DNA of 64,000 nucleotides from Terriglobia bacterium (lineage in GTDB: Bacteria > Acidobacteriota > Terriglobia > Terriglobales > Acidobacteriaceae): NCBI GenBank assembly GCA_020073385.1, contig JAIQFH010000001.1, forward strand, positions 124,001-188,000, read 5' to 3'. Below the pieces are notes generated by a model. The model saw only the letters and a list, made by a program, of their open reading frames with translations, did not search any database and was not told the DNA's origin. Made by a program: the position numbers and the translations under genes. The first letter of the stretch is position 1. The number at the start of each line of letters is the position of its first letter. Positions 19,462-27,177 of this stretch are shown piece after piece.

Positions 19462-20304
19462 ATGAGGACCTCCAAACTAGCGACGCGCGTTTTGGTGGCT
19501 TGCATTTTGGGCGCGTCGTCACTGGCTGAACCGGCACAGGACGTTGAGTCCCCCAAGCACAAGGCATGGGACATGCTCATGACAGCGGCTTACTCGCCAC
19601 GCGCCAGTGAAAGGACCAACGGGATTCGAGCTCTGGGATTGCTGCGGGACAGCACGCAGGCGCGTCAACTGGCCGAGAACGCGCTGAACGATCCAAATAC
19701 TGACGTACGCCGCGCGGCGGCTACCGCGCTCGGGCAGATGCATGCGAAGGAATCCATTCCGAAGCTGGAGAACGCTCTATCAGACAAAAAGATTCCGGTG
19801 GTGATGGCTGCAGCTCAATCACTGCGCGAACTGAAAGCTGACAAGTCGGCGTATGAGGTTTATTACGACCTGCTGACGGGAGAGCGCAAGAGCAACGACG
19901 GACTCATCGCGAAGCAACTGGAGACTCTTCGAAATCCAAAGGTTTTGGCCGAGATTGGTTTTTCAGAGGGCATCGGATTCGTGCCGTTTGCCGGAATCGG
20001 ATGGGACGCGTGGCGGACCATGCGCAAGAAGGATCCCAATCCGGTACGGGCGGTAGCGGCCAGTCTGTTGGCACATGATCCGGATCCGGCAAGCGCGGAT
20101 GCTCTGGTCAAAGCCACCAATGACAAAGATTGGATTGTCCGTGCGGCCGCGGTAGAGGCAATTGCACAACGGGGTGACGCGTCGTTGCTGCCGCGCGTGG
20201 TAAAGAAGTTATCGGACAAGAAAGAAAAAGTTCGTTACAGCGCTGCGGCGGCGGTGATCCGGTTGAGCGTAATTGAGAGGAAGACGGCGAGGAATGATAG
20301 ATAA
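19462..20304 (+). CDS. secreted HEAT-repeat protein
   Basis: 280 residues. A signal peptide (RTSKLATRVLVACILGASSLA) is followed by HEAT/PBS-lyase-type repeats, seen as repeated helical pairs: NDPNTDVRRAAATALGQM, SDKKIPVVMAAAQSLREL, KDPNPVRAVAASLLA, NDKDWIVRAAAVEAIAQ and SDKKEKVRYSAAAAVIRL. A Gly-rich insert (GFSEGIGFVPFAGIGWDAW) interrupts the array in the middle. Such proteins serve as protein-binding scaffolds in the periplasm. No partner can be named from context. Confidence 0.8.
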   Translation: MRTSKLATRVLVACILGASSLAEPAQDVESPKHKAWDMLMTAAYSPRASERTNGIRALGLLRDSTQARQLAENALNDPNTDVRRAAATALGQMHAKESIPKLENALSDKKIPVVMAAAQSLRELKADKSAYEVYYDLLTGERKSNDGLIAKQLETLRNPKVLAEIGFSEGIGFVPFAGIGWDAWRTMRKKDPNPVRAVAASLLAHDPDPASADALVKATNDKDWIVRAAAVEAIAQRGDASLLPRVVKKLSDKKEKVRYSAAAAVIRLSVIERKTARNDR

Positions 20305-20376
20305 GTCCTTGTGTCACCGACTGAGACTGAACCCCGAGAGTGCGAGCCCTGATTGGCTGGAAGACTAGACCTGAGC

Positions 20377-20796
20377 TTATGACTTTCGCTTCTCTTTTTC
20401 TCTTAATGCGTGACGCTTCATGGCAATCTCGATGGTCGACTGCAGATCATGTCTATGAAACGGTTTCAGGATGAAGCCGTCGTGCTCGGTCCTTTTGACC
20501 CGTTCCACGGTTAGTCGATCAGAATGGGCAGTGAGATAAACGATTGGCAGGTCAACCTGTTTTCGAATCTCGCATGCCGCCTCAATGCCATCCTTCGTGC
20601 CCTTCAATCGGATGTCCATCAGAACTAGGTCGGGCCGTTCTCTGGTGGCAATCGCCACTCCCTCATCGGCCGAGTCTACCGCGCCAATGACAGAGAAGCC
20701 CAACCGCGACAGACGCTCGCGCAGCTCTTCCGCGATGAGGATTTCGTCTTCGATGATGAGAGCACGCGGCTCAGGGCGAATATTCTCAGCGTGCAT
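20377..20796 (-). CDS. single-domain response regulator
   Basis: 139 residues consisting of a receiver domain only. The acidic pocket is in LIIEDE, the phospho-acceptor is D61 (LVLMDIRLKG), the switch Thr is in YLTAHSD, and the Lys is in GFILKPF. There is no output domain, so it works by protein contact or passes phosphate on. It overlaps the upstream kinase gene by 11 bases and is surely its partner. Receivers with this ILIAEEL and DGIEAACEI wording usually follow HisKA_2-type kinases. Confidence 0.93.
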   Translation of the reverse strand: MHAENIRPEPRALIIEDEILIAEELRERLSRLGFSVIGAVDSADEGVAIATRERPDLVLMDIRLKGTKDGIEAACEIRKQVDLPIVYLTAHSDRLTVERVKRTEHDGFILKPFHRHDLQSTIEIAMKRHALREKEKRKS

Positions 20797-21934
20797 CGTG
20801 GTCCACCGCGAAGTCTAAATGCGCTGCTGTACCCGGATCAGACCGTCGCACCTCAAAAGATCCGTGAATCTGATGGGCCAGCAGTCGGACCAACCTGAGG
20901 CCCAATGACTTACTCGTGTTGAGGTCGAGATCGGAAGGAATTCCCTGGCCATTATCTTCTACCAAAAGGCTGCACTTGCCGCCCGGTCTGTTGCGTAATG
21001 TTAGCTTGACTTCCCCAGTTCCGTTCGGAAACCCGTGCTTGCAGGCGTTGGATATCAGTTCGTTGAGGATCAACCCGCACGGCAGCGCTAAATCAACGCC
21101 CATTATCAACGGTTCCAGGTCGGTTTTCAATCGCAAGGGGGCGTCAGGGGATTGCATAGACGCGAGGATGTCTGCGGCAAGACTTTGCGCATATTCAGCG
21201 AAGTCGATGCGTGCGAGATTCTCCGAACTGTACAGACTCTCGTGCACGAGCGCCATCGTATGTACACGGTTTTCCATGTCGCGAAAGATCTGAATCGTTT
21301 CTTGTTCCTTGGTGTGCGTGGACTGGAGGTAGAACAGACTACAGATGACGGCCAAATTGTTCTTCACCCGATGGTGAACTTCCCGCAACAGAGCTTCCTT
21401 CCGCTCTTCACTGGCCCGCAGATTGGCAACGGCTTGTTCGGAGATTTTCGCCTGTCGCACGAGAGTCAGAATCTGCGGTACCGTAACGGGGAGTGCGACC
21501 GCCGTCGTGACCGACGCTAGGGCCGTAAAGACTTTGACAACGGCAGACATGACATAGACCGGGATCCAGATTGTGACCACTTCCATAAAATGCGTACCAC
21601 CACAAGCAATAATGAAGAGACCGAAAGCCAGGAACATCCAGTGGAAAGGGATGTCGCGGCGAGTTCTGTAAATCAGGTAGGCGAGGGTCACCGAGATCGC
21701 GAAATATGCGATCCCGATAAGCATGTCGGCGGTAACGTGGGTCCAAACCAAACCCGGACTCTTCAAGTAACAATAGATATGAGGCAGGAAGTCTGCCGTG
21801 AATAGACCCTTGGTCAGCCGTGGCCATATGAGAAACGGAACAAACGTTACTGCTGAGGCAGTGAGAATCGCGTACGCCAATCGGCGGGACGGGAGTGGGG
21901 AGAGCGAGACCGGCCCCACGGCGGGTGTTGACAT
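20786..21934 (-). CDS. sensor histidine kinase with ethylene-receptor-like membrane domain
   Basis: 382 residues. After a hydrophobic segment (23-38) comes a three-helix region (about 51-155) closely resembling the ethylene-binding domain of plant ETR1 and cyanobacterial Etr1: PHIYCYLKSPGLVW, then TADMLIGIAYFAIS, then ACGGTHFMEV. By motif alignment D70, Y77, I80, C111 and H115 match ETR1 D25, Y32, I35, C65 and H69; the last two are the copper ligands. The proline following I35 in ETR1 is serine here (S81). The kinase part is HisKA_2-type (EVHHRVKNNL, with phospho-His near H187) plus an HATPase domain (LNELISNACKHGF, DNGQGIP). The signal may be ethylene or another small ligand. Start backed by GGAGG. 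Confidence 0.88.
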   Translation of the reverse strand: MSTPAVGPVSLSPLPSRRLAYAILTASAVTFVPFLIWPRLTKGLFTADFLPHIYCYLKSPGLVWTHVTADMLIGIAYFAISVTLAYLIYRTRRDIPFHWMFLAFGLFIIACGGTHFMEVVTIWIPVYVMSAVVKVFTALASVTTAVALPVTVPQILTLVRQAKISEQAVANLRASEERKEALLREVHHRVKNNLAVICSLFYLQSTHTKEQETIQIFRDMENRVHTMALVHESLYSSENLARIDFAEYAQSLAADILASMQSPDAPLRLKTDLEPLIMGVDLALPCGLILNELISNACKHGFPNGTGEVKLTLRNRPGGKCSLLVEDNGQGIPSDLDLNTSKSLGLRLVRLLAHQIHGSFEVRRSDPGTAAHLDFAVDHDAR

Positions 21935-21989
21935 GGCAACCTCCGGATGGCAGTCGCGTTAAAGAGCGTCGACGAACCCCGACACGCAC

Positions 21990-22296
21990 AGAAACTGCCG
22001 TAATCTCTCGCGAAGAAAACCGGGTAATCGCGCTAAATCCTAGGGTCCCCCAACAAAGTTCTGGTTTTCATGGGCTAAGATTGCCGGAAGAAGCATGTAG
22101 GCCCCAGGGTGGCAAACAATCGGGAAACAATTGTGGCCTTTTAGGAATGGGGAAGAATGGTCTCTAAAGTCGTACTCCTTGCCCAGCCTGCGTCGTATTG
22201 TCCTTCGACAAGGCAAGTTCTGCAAGGCAGAAGTCAGGTGTCGTGAAGCCCACGGCTGGGGCCGCCGTCCGCGAGTTACAGAATCAACTACGGTCC
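21990..22296. other. intergenic stretch without a gene
   Basis: Lies upstream of the histidine kinase gene and downstream of the fucosidase gene. Nothing was recognised apart from expected promoter sequence; no reading frame here has family resemblance. Confidence 0.4.
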
Positions 22297-23634
22297 TCAG
22301 TTGCTCTTGCTGACCGCCAGCACGATGACTCGATCCGTCACGTTGCCCTTGGGCGGCGCCAGTTTCAGGACCACGCCATCCGCAGTCTGAGTGAATTCCA
22401 CGGACGCATTGTCGACCAGGGAATGCGCTGCAGTTACCTTGCTGCTGATTGGCGACAGGGCCAGCAGCGGGGCACCCCAGTTCAGGATGTGCACGTAGAT
22501 TCTGTTTTCCTTTTGTGTGGTGACTCCCCAGTCTCCGGGAGGAATTGGACCTCCGCGGGTGCCGTAGATTGAGTCGCCGTATTTCTGAAGCCATTCGCCG
22601 ACGGCTTGTAGCCGTGTGACGAACTGAGGATCGATTTCGCCGTTCGGATAAGGGCCGATGTTCAGGAGCAGGTTGGAGTTGTTCCCTGCGGCGCGGACCA
22701 GGCGGCGTTCGATTTCGGCGGTGCTTTTGTAATTACTGTCTCCGATGTTGAAGCCCCAGGACCCGTTCAGTGTGTCGGAGCTTTCGAGCGGAATGTCGCT
22801 GCTCACGTATTTTGTGTTGAATCCGGCAGTGTTCTGGCCGGGGAGATCGCGCTCGAACGTCTGAACGTCTTCACCGGGACGCGGCGTTTGATGGTGATTC
22901 GGGATGATCAGCGCGGCGGGCTGTAGTTTGTGGATCAGCGCATAGGTTTTGTCGAGATGCCAGTCGGCGTTGGGCTTGTCCCACATGCCGTCGAACCATA
23001 TGCCGCCGATCGCGCCATACTTGGTGAGCAACTCGGTGAGCTGGCCGTCCATGTAGGTGTCGAGATAGGCATTCCAATCACCGTGGTCCGGGCGGCCGTT
23101 GGGCCAGTCGGTGGCTCCGCGCGGATAATAATCGGGATTGTGCCAGTCGAGCTGCGAATAATAAAAGAAAAGCTTGATACCTTGGCGATGGCATTCATCG
23201 GCCAGCATCTTTAGGGGATCTTTCTTATATGGCGTCCGGGCGACTATGTTCCAGTCGGAGACTTTGGAGTCGAACATCGCGAAGCCATCGTGATGGCGCG
23301 ACGTGATCGTGATGTACTTCATGCCGGCGGCCTTGGCAAGCGACACCCACGTCTTGGCGTCGAACTTCTCAGGATCGAAAAATGCAGGCAGGCGATTGTA
23401 TTCGTCGAGCTTGAGATGACGCTCGTGAAAAACCCATTCGCCGTCGCCGAGCACGCTGTAGACGCCCCAGTGGATGAACATGCCGAATTTCATATCCTGA
23501 AACTCGCCACGGGCCTGCAGATTCTCGGGGGATGGCTGATAACTGGATTGAGAGAACGCGGATTGGAGAGTCAGCAGGAGAAAAGCGAGAACAAGATTTC
23601 GCAGGATGAATGGGAATCGGGTGGCCTGGGACAT
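22297..23634 (-). CDS. secreted alpha-L-fucosidase, GH29 family
   Basis: About 445 residues from the ATG at 23634, which has GGAGA 7 bases upstream; the frame continues 19 codons further. A signal peptide (LVLAFLLLTLQSAFSQ) precedes the GH29 barrel: MKFGMFIHWGVYSV, TSRHHDGFAMFDS, FYYSQLDWHN, and IGGIWFDGMWD, whose Asp (D215 in this numbering) is the catalytic nucleophile. The C-terminal region (about 330-445) is a beta domain. It removes terminal alpha-L-fucose in the periplasm or outside the cell. It stands alone, with no fucose catabolic genes nearby. Confidence 0.93.
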   Translation of the reverse strand: MSQATRFPFILRNLVLAFLLLTLQSAFSQSSYQPSPENLQARGEFQDMKFGMFIHWGVYSVLGDGEWVFHERHLKLDEYNRLPAFFDPEKFDAKTWVSLAKAAGMKYITITSRHHDGFAMFDSKVSDWNIVARTPYKKDPLKMLADECHRQGIKLFFYYSQLDWHNPDYYPRGATDWPNGRPDHGDWNAYLDTYMDGQLTELLTKYGAIGGIWFDGMWDKPNADWHLDKTYALIHKLQPAALIIPNHHQTPRPGEDVQTFERDLPGQNTAGFNTKYVSSDIPLESSDTLNGSWGFNIGDSNYKSTAEIERRLVRAAGNNSNLLLNIGPYPNGEIDPQFVTRLQAVGEWLQKYGDSIYGTRGGPIPPGDWGVTTQKENRIYVHILNWGAPLLALSPISSKVTAAHSLVDNASVEFTQTADGVVLKLAPPKGNVTDRVIVLAVSKSN

Positions 23635-23861
23635 GGATTGTCTCCAAAGGGAGTTTAGTAGGACAATGCCAAGCTTTCGGAAACGGCTCATCGTATCAGA
23701 ATCTTCAGATCACGGCAGTCTTTCGGAGTGATGCCAGATGCCCTCGCGAAGTCGCTGGGGAGCGGTGCTGCCGCAAGTGAGCGCGGCTGCGGTCGAATTC
23801 TCTTGCAGCCGGAAGCGAGTTTCGCTCATCCTTCCAACCCGCAGTTGTTGAGGAGGTAGAC

Positions 23862-24251
23862 TTGGCCACTAAGAATGGATTGATCCAGGTCGTCAGTCGT
23901 TTTTCGTCTGAGGAAACCATCCGCCGACTGCAATCCGCTTTCGCGGAAAAGGGTCTACAGGTGTTTGCCCTGATCGATCACAGTGGTGAAGCTGAGAAAG
24001 TTGGGTTGAAGATGCCGCCGACAAAGCTTCTCATCTTTGGCAGCCCGAAAGCTGGGACGCCGCTGATGGTGGCCGCTCCCAGCCTGGCGATTGATTTGCC
24101 ATTGAAGGCGCTGGTGGCTGAGGACGGGCAAAATAAGGTTACAGTGACCTTCAACGATCCTGACCACCTGCGTGAGCGCCACGGGTTTCCTGCCGAATTG
24201 ACGGAGAATCTTGCCGGAGCGGGCGCGTTAATTGCCAAGGCTGTGGAATAA
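23862..24251 (+). CDS. DUF302 family protein
   Basis: 129 residues, starting with TTG at 23862 behind a strong GAGGAGG. It matches DUF302 throughout: an N-terminal VSRFSSEETIRRLQSAFAEKGLQVFALIDHS, then PPTKLLIFGSPKAGTPLM and LPLKALVAED. The fold is known but no biochemical role is established. It probably forms a unit with the DUF202 gene 21 bp downstream. Confidence 0.88.
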   Translation: MATKNGLIQVVSRFSSEETIRRLQSAFAEKGLQVFALIDHSGEAEKVGLKMPPTKLLIFGSPKAGTPLMVAAPSLAIDLPLKALVAEDGQNKVTVTFNDPDHLRERHGFPAELTENLAGAGALIAKAVE

Positions 24252-24272
24252 TGCTGGCGTCGTAAGAAGCCC

Positions 24273-24677
24273 GTGACAGACAATTTGAACGTCAGTTATG
24301 AATCCAATCCCAACCGGGCGAGGGATCATCTCGCGAACGAGAGGACGTTTCTCGCTTGGGTGCGAACGGGCGCGGCAATCGTGGTGTTCGGATTCGCCAT
24401 TGGACGGTTCTCGATCGCGCTGCGGCAGCTGACGGCTTTGCAGGGGCACCCGGTGCACCGCAGTGGCGTTTCGGTGTGGATGGGAGCGACGTCGATCGTA
24501 TTGGGTGTGCTGCTGGTGGTCGGCGGGCTCTTCAGATATCGCAAAACACGCGAGCGCCTGGATCAGGGGAGGTTTGAGCCGGCGGGATTTGTGCTGGACC
24601 TGGTCACGGCTCTGACCGTACTGTTTGGGCTGGCGTTGGCGGGATATTTGATTTACATCGAGAGAAGCGTGGGATGA
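24273..24677 (+). CDS. DUF202 (YidH-like) membrane protein
   Basis: 134 residues starting with GTG. DUF202 signature: RARDHLANERTFLAWVRTGAAI, then three membrane segments (about 31-45, 68-88, 108-128). It is an inner-membrane protein of unknown function, close behind the DUF302 gene. Confidence 0.88.
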   Translation: MTDNLNVSYESNPNRARDHLANERTFLAWVRTGAAIVVFGFAIGRFSIALRQLTALQGHPVHRSGVSVWMGATSIVLGVLLVVGGLFRYRKTRERLDQGRFEPAGFVLDLVTALTVLFGLALAGYLIYIERSVG

Positions 24678-24680
24678 GTG

Positions 24681-24735
24681 GGGCTGAAGCCCCTGAGTCA
24701 AAAGGCGTTTGACGCGGCGCTAAAGCGCCGCTCTT
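24681..24735. repeat. two palindromes after the DUF202 gene
   Basis: GGGGCT-GAAGCCCC and GCGGCGCTAAAGCGCCGC are hairpin-forming, REP-like sequences. They lie directly behind the stop codon and may serve as a transcription stop or mRNA protector. Confidence 0.55.
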
Positions 24736-24740
24736 CCACG

Positions 24741-24832
24741 GTGATGTCTAGTCCAGATGATGTTCAGTCCCGAGGTGATGTCTCGTCCCTGATATCTTGT
24801 CGGTGTGCTGTCTAGTCGCGGCGATGTCTATC
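24741..24832 (+). repeat. degenerate GTGATGTCTAGTCC tandem repeat
   Basis: Four to five imperfect copies of a GTGATGTCTAGTCC-like unit (24741, 24757, 24775, about 24802 and about 24822), spaced by about 16-27 bases. They end just upstream of the rpiA start. The function is unknown; they could be a binding-site array in the rpiA leader or a decayed repeat. Confidence 0.5.
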
Positions 24833-24868
24833 CGAGCGTTCTCGGTGGAAGGTCGACTATCAACCTCT

Positions 24869-25549
24869 ATGGCGAATGATCAGGAGAAGGAAGCGGCAGC
24901 GCGAGCGAGCTTGCGGTTTGTGAAGGATGGGCAAGTGGTTGGGCTGGGCACCGGGTCGACGGCGGCGTATTTTATTAAGCTGCTTGGGGAAGAGGTGAAG
25001 AACGGTTTGCGCGTTCGTGGCATCCCAACCTCGGTGCGAACGCGCGAACTGGCGATGAGTTTGCGGATCCCGCTGATTACGCTGGACGATTGCCAGGAAA
25101 TCGACGTCACTGTTGATGGGGCAGATGAAGTCGATCCGCAGCTGCGATTAATCAAGGGTGGCGGCGGGGCGCTGCTGCGGGAGAAGATTGTGGCGTCGGC
25201 TACCCGGCAGATGATTGTTGTGGCGGACGCGTCGAAGCGGGTGCAGAGGCTGGGCAAGTTTCCATTACCGGTAGAGGTGATCCGGTTTGCGCAGGCGCTG
25301 GTCGCCAAGCGCATTGCCGCACTGGGGGCGGAAGTGCAGTTGCGGTGCGATGCTGCAGGCAATGCATATCTGACGGACGAGAACAATTACATTTTGGATT
25401 GCCGGTTTGGAGAGATACGGGATCCCGACAGGCTGGCACAGGAATTGAGCGAGATGCCGGGTGTGGTGGAGCACGGTTTGTTCATCGGGATGGCAAGCGT
25501 GGCGTTGTTTGCGTGTGGGAGCGAAATTGTGGAGTTGAAGAGACAGTGA
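24869..25549 (+). CDS. rpiA: ribose-5-phosphate isomerase A
   Basis: 226 residues. Converts ribose-5-phosphate and ribulose-5-phosphate in the pentose phosphate pathway. Family motifs are clear: VGLGTGSTAAYFI (phosphate loop), TVDGADEVDPQLRLIKGGGGALLREKI (catalytic Asp, Glu and Lys), and the C-terminal PGVVEHGLFIGMA. The ATG at 24869 gives the usual RpiA N-terminus; the frame continues 24 codons upstream through the tandem repeat, without family likeness. It could process ribose released by the nucleoside genes 30 kb away, but there is no operon link. Confidence 0.95.
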   Translation: MANDQEKEAAARASLRFVKDGQVVGLGTGSTAAYFIKLLGEEVKNGLRVRGIPTSVRTRELAMSLRIPLITLDDCQEIDVTVDGADEVDPQLRLIKGGGGALLREKIVASATRQMIVVADASKRVQRLGKFPLPVEVIRFAQALVAKRIAALGAEVQLRCDAAGNAYLTDENNYILDCRFGEIRDPDRLAQELSEMPGVVEHGLFIGMASVALFACGSEIVELKRQ

Positions 25550-25562
25550 TGTGCCGAGAGAG

Positions 25563-25600
25563 CCGAGCTGCGCTCGGTGGACAGCCGAAGGCGGCTGTCC
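25563..25600. repeat. double hairpin between rpiA and the PilZ-TonB gene
   Basis: CCGAGC-tgc-GCTCGG (25563-25577) and GGACAGCC-n6-GGCTGTCC (25579-25600) are two adjacent perfect hairpins. They fall in the apparent 5' extension of the next reading frame, which is why I place that gene's start after them. Confidence 0.6.
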
Positions 25601-25613
25601 CCACATTTATTTG

Positions 25614-26504
25614 ATGGCTGCGGGAGCACAAACCGATGGCTGGAGCGGAGCATCGAGGCGCCGGGTGCCGCGTTTTCTGATGCAGGCGCAGGTGGACTTG
25701 ACGGTGCTTCGCTCGGGAGTTCCGGATACTGTTCCGGGAAGATCGGTGAACGTGTGTGAACGTGGCGTGGCTGCAATCGTCGCCGGAGAACTGGTGACGG
25801 GAGAATCCGTTGGGGTGGAACTGCATTTGCCGCCGCTGGCGGAGCCGCTGCGAACACGGGCGCTGGTGCGGTATCAGGACCGGCTGCGCTGCGGGCTGGA
25901 GTTCGTTGCGCTTTCGGCGGAACAGCGGGCCTCGATTCGGGACTGGGCAAAAGAAGCGAAGGCCACAGCGGAGGAAACGTCGGTGTCTGCAGCGGTGAAC
26001 CCGGGAAAGAAGAAAGAGAGCGAGGCAGCCAGAGGAGCGGACTCACCGATCGGCGCCAAGCCTCCGAACACAGCGAATCGGAAACCTCGCAGGTGGTGGT
26101 GGTTGGTCGCGCTGGGGTTGCTATTGAGTGCGGCGGCGATTTGGTGGTGGCACTGGAATCGCGCGTGGGACGAATTGGAGTTCGGCTTGAGAAGTTCCCA
26201 GTTGAGTACCGTAGAAAAGCCGCGCGCCCAGGTTCCGGCCGAGATGATGCAGAAACTATTGGTCCATCGAGTAGAGCCAGTCTATCCCGCTGAGGCGCGG
26301 AGGGAGAGGCTTGAAGGGACCATTGCTCTCGATATCGTCGTGGGGAGGGATGGGTCCGTGCTCCGCATGCATGCGCTCAACGGGCCTGACGTTCTGGCGA
26401 GTGCGGCGATGGATGCGCTGCGCTGGTGGAAATTTGAGCCTTATCGAATCAACGGGGAACCTGCCGTGGTGGAGACCACGGTGGCGGTAGAGTTTAAAAG
26501 ATAG
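25614..26504 (+). CDS. PilZ domain fused to a TonB C-terminal domain
   Basis: About 296 residues in three parts. A PilZ domain (about 15-110) has SRRRVPR and NVCERG, so the second c-di-GMP motif has Cys for Ser. A low-complexity cytoplasmic linker leads to a membrane helix (WWWLVALGLLLSAAAIWWW, about 160-178). A periplasmic TonB C-terminal domain follows (PVYPAEARRERLEGTIALDIVVGRDGSV, then ALRWWKFEPYRINGEPAV). Topology is cytoplasmic PilZ and periplasmic TonB-C, so it might link c-di-GMP to TonB-dependent uptake. Start chosen after the palindromic repeat; a GTG at 25551 is in frame but reads through it. Confidence 0.8.
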   Translation: MAAGAQTDGWSGASRRRVPRFLMQAQVDLTVLRSGVPDTVPGRSVNVCERGVAAIVAGELVTGESVGVELHLPPLAEPLRTRALVRYQDRLRCGLEFVALSAEQRASIRDWAKEAKATAEETSVSAAVNPGKKKESEAARGADSPIGAKPPNTANRKPRRWWWLVALGLLLSAAAIWWWHWNRAWDELEFGLRSSQLSTVEKPRAQVPAEMMQKLLVHRVEPVYPAEARRERLEGTIALDIVVGRDGSVLRMHALNGPDVLASAAMDALRWWKFEPYRINGEPAVVETTVAVEFKR

Positions 26505-26617
26505 GCTGTCGGCCCTTCGATTTTCCGTAGTTTGCGCGCCCGCGCAATTTCACCGAACATTCTTCGCTTATTTTTGGAGCGGCGACGCAACCCCGGGTAC
26601 GGCACGAATCTCAGCGC

Positions 26618-27007
26618 CTAGCTTTTTGGTTTTCGAAGGGAGCGCAGGACGCTCATCCCACTGGCTGCAAAACAGAAGACAGCAGCGAGCGCGGCGATCA
26701 GCATCAAATTGGCGCTGAGATGCAGGATGTCCGTCAGCACCGCGCCGACAGCGAAGATAAGGCCCAATACATTCAACCACAACGGCGCGCGGATACTCCT
26801 GTCAAGATCTTTCCGCAGGCGGAGTTGCAAAAGCAGCGCGGCCAGGCCGATCGCCGCGACTACGAGCAGCGCTAGCGGACTCAGGAATGCTCGTTGCCCG
26901 GTGTAGAGGACGACGAGAGCGAGAGCCAGAAGAAGCAGGCCAGCGGCTACAAGCGCCCAGCCGCGAGGCTTAGGCTGAGGACTTGGATTGGAAGTGGGCG
27001 CCGACAC
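26618..27007 (-). CDS. hypothetical membrane protein
   Basis: About 129 residues with three to four hydrophobic segments (GWALVAAGLLLLALALVVLYTG, LALLVVAAIGLAALLLQL, LWLNVLGLIFAVGAVLTDIL, LMLIAALAAVFCFAASGM). No family was recognised. The start is uncertain: GTG at 27007 is preferred because the protein then begins shortly before the first helix, but TTG at 27049 is possible. Confidence 0.55.
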   Translation of the reverse strand: MSAPTSNPSPQPKPRGWALVAAGLLLLALALVVLYTGQRAFLSPLALLVVAAIGLAALLLQLRLRKDLDRSIRAPLWLNVLGLIFAVGAVLTDILHLSANLMLIAALAAVFCFAASGMSVLRSLRKPKS

Positions 27008-27177
27008 GTGTCTGCCCAAAGTTATACAGGTGGACACTCTGGGTTTCAAATCCGGACACTTTATTGAAGGCGAGCGGTGATCTGCATGCCTGAGTGGGAG
27101 AAGTGGATCTGGCGGAACTTTCAGTCCCGTGGGAATGCGAACTCAATCCTGGCATCACATCCTGTCAAGCGTGAATA

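Noticed and set aside
19250..19465. 71-residue plus-strand reading frame ahead of the HEAT-repeat gene
   Set aside because: No Shine-Dalgarno, no hydrophobic or domain pattern, and it overlaps the start of the supported gene.
24797..24868. Longer RpiA start
   Set aside because: It would translate the tandem repeat; the family N-terminus fits the ATG at 24869.
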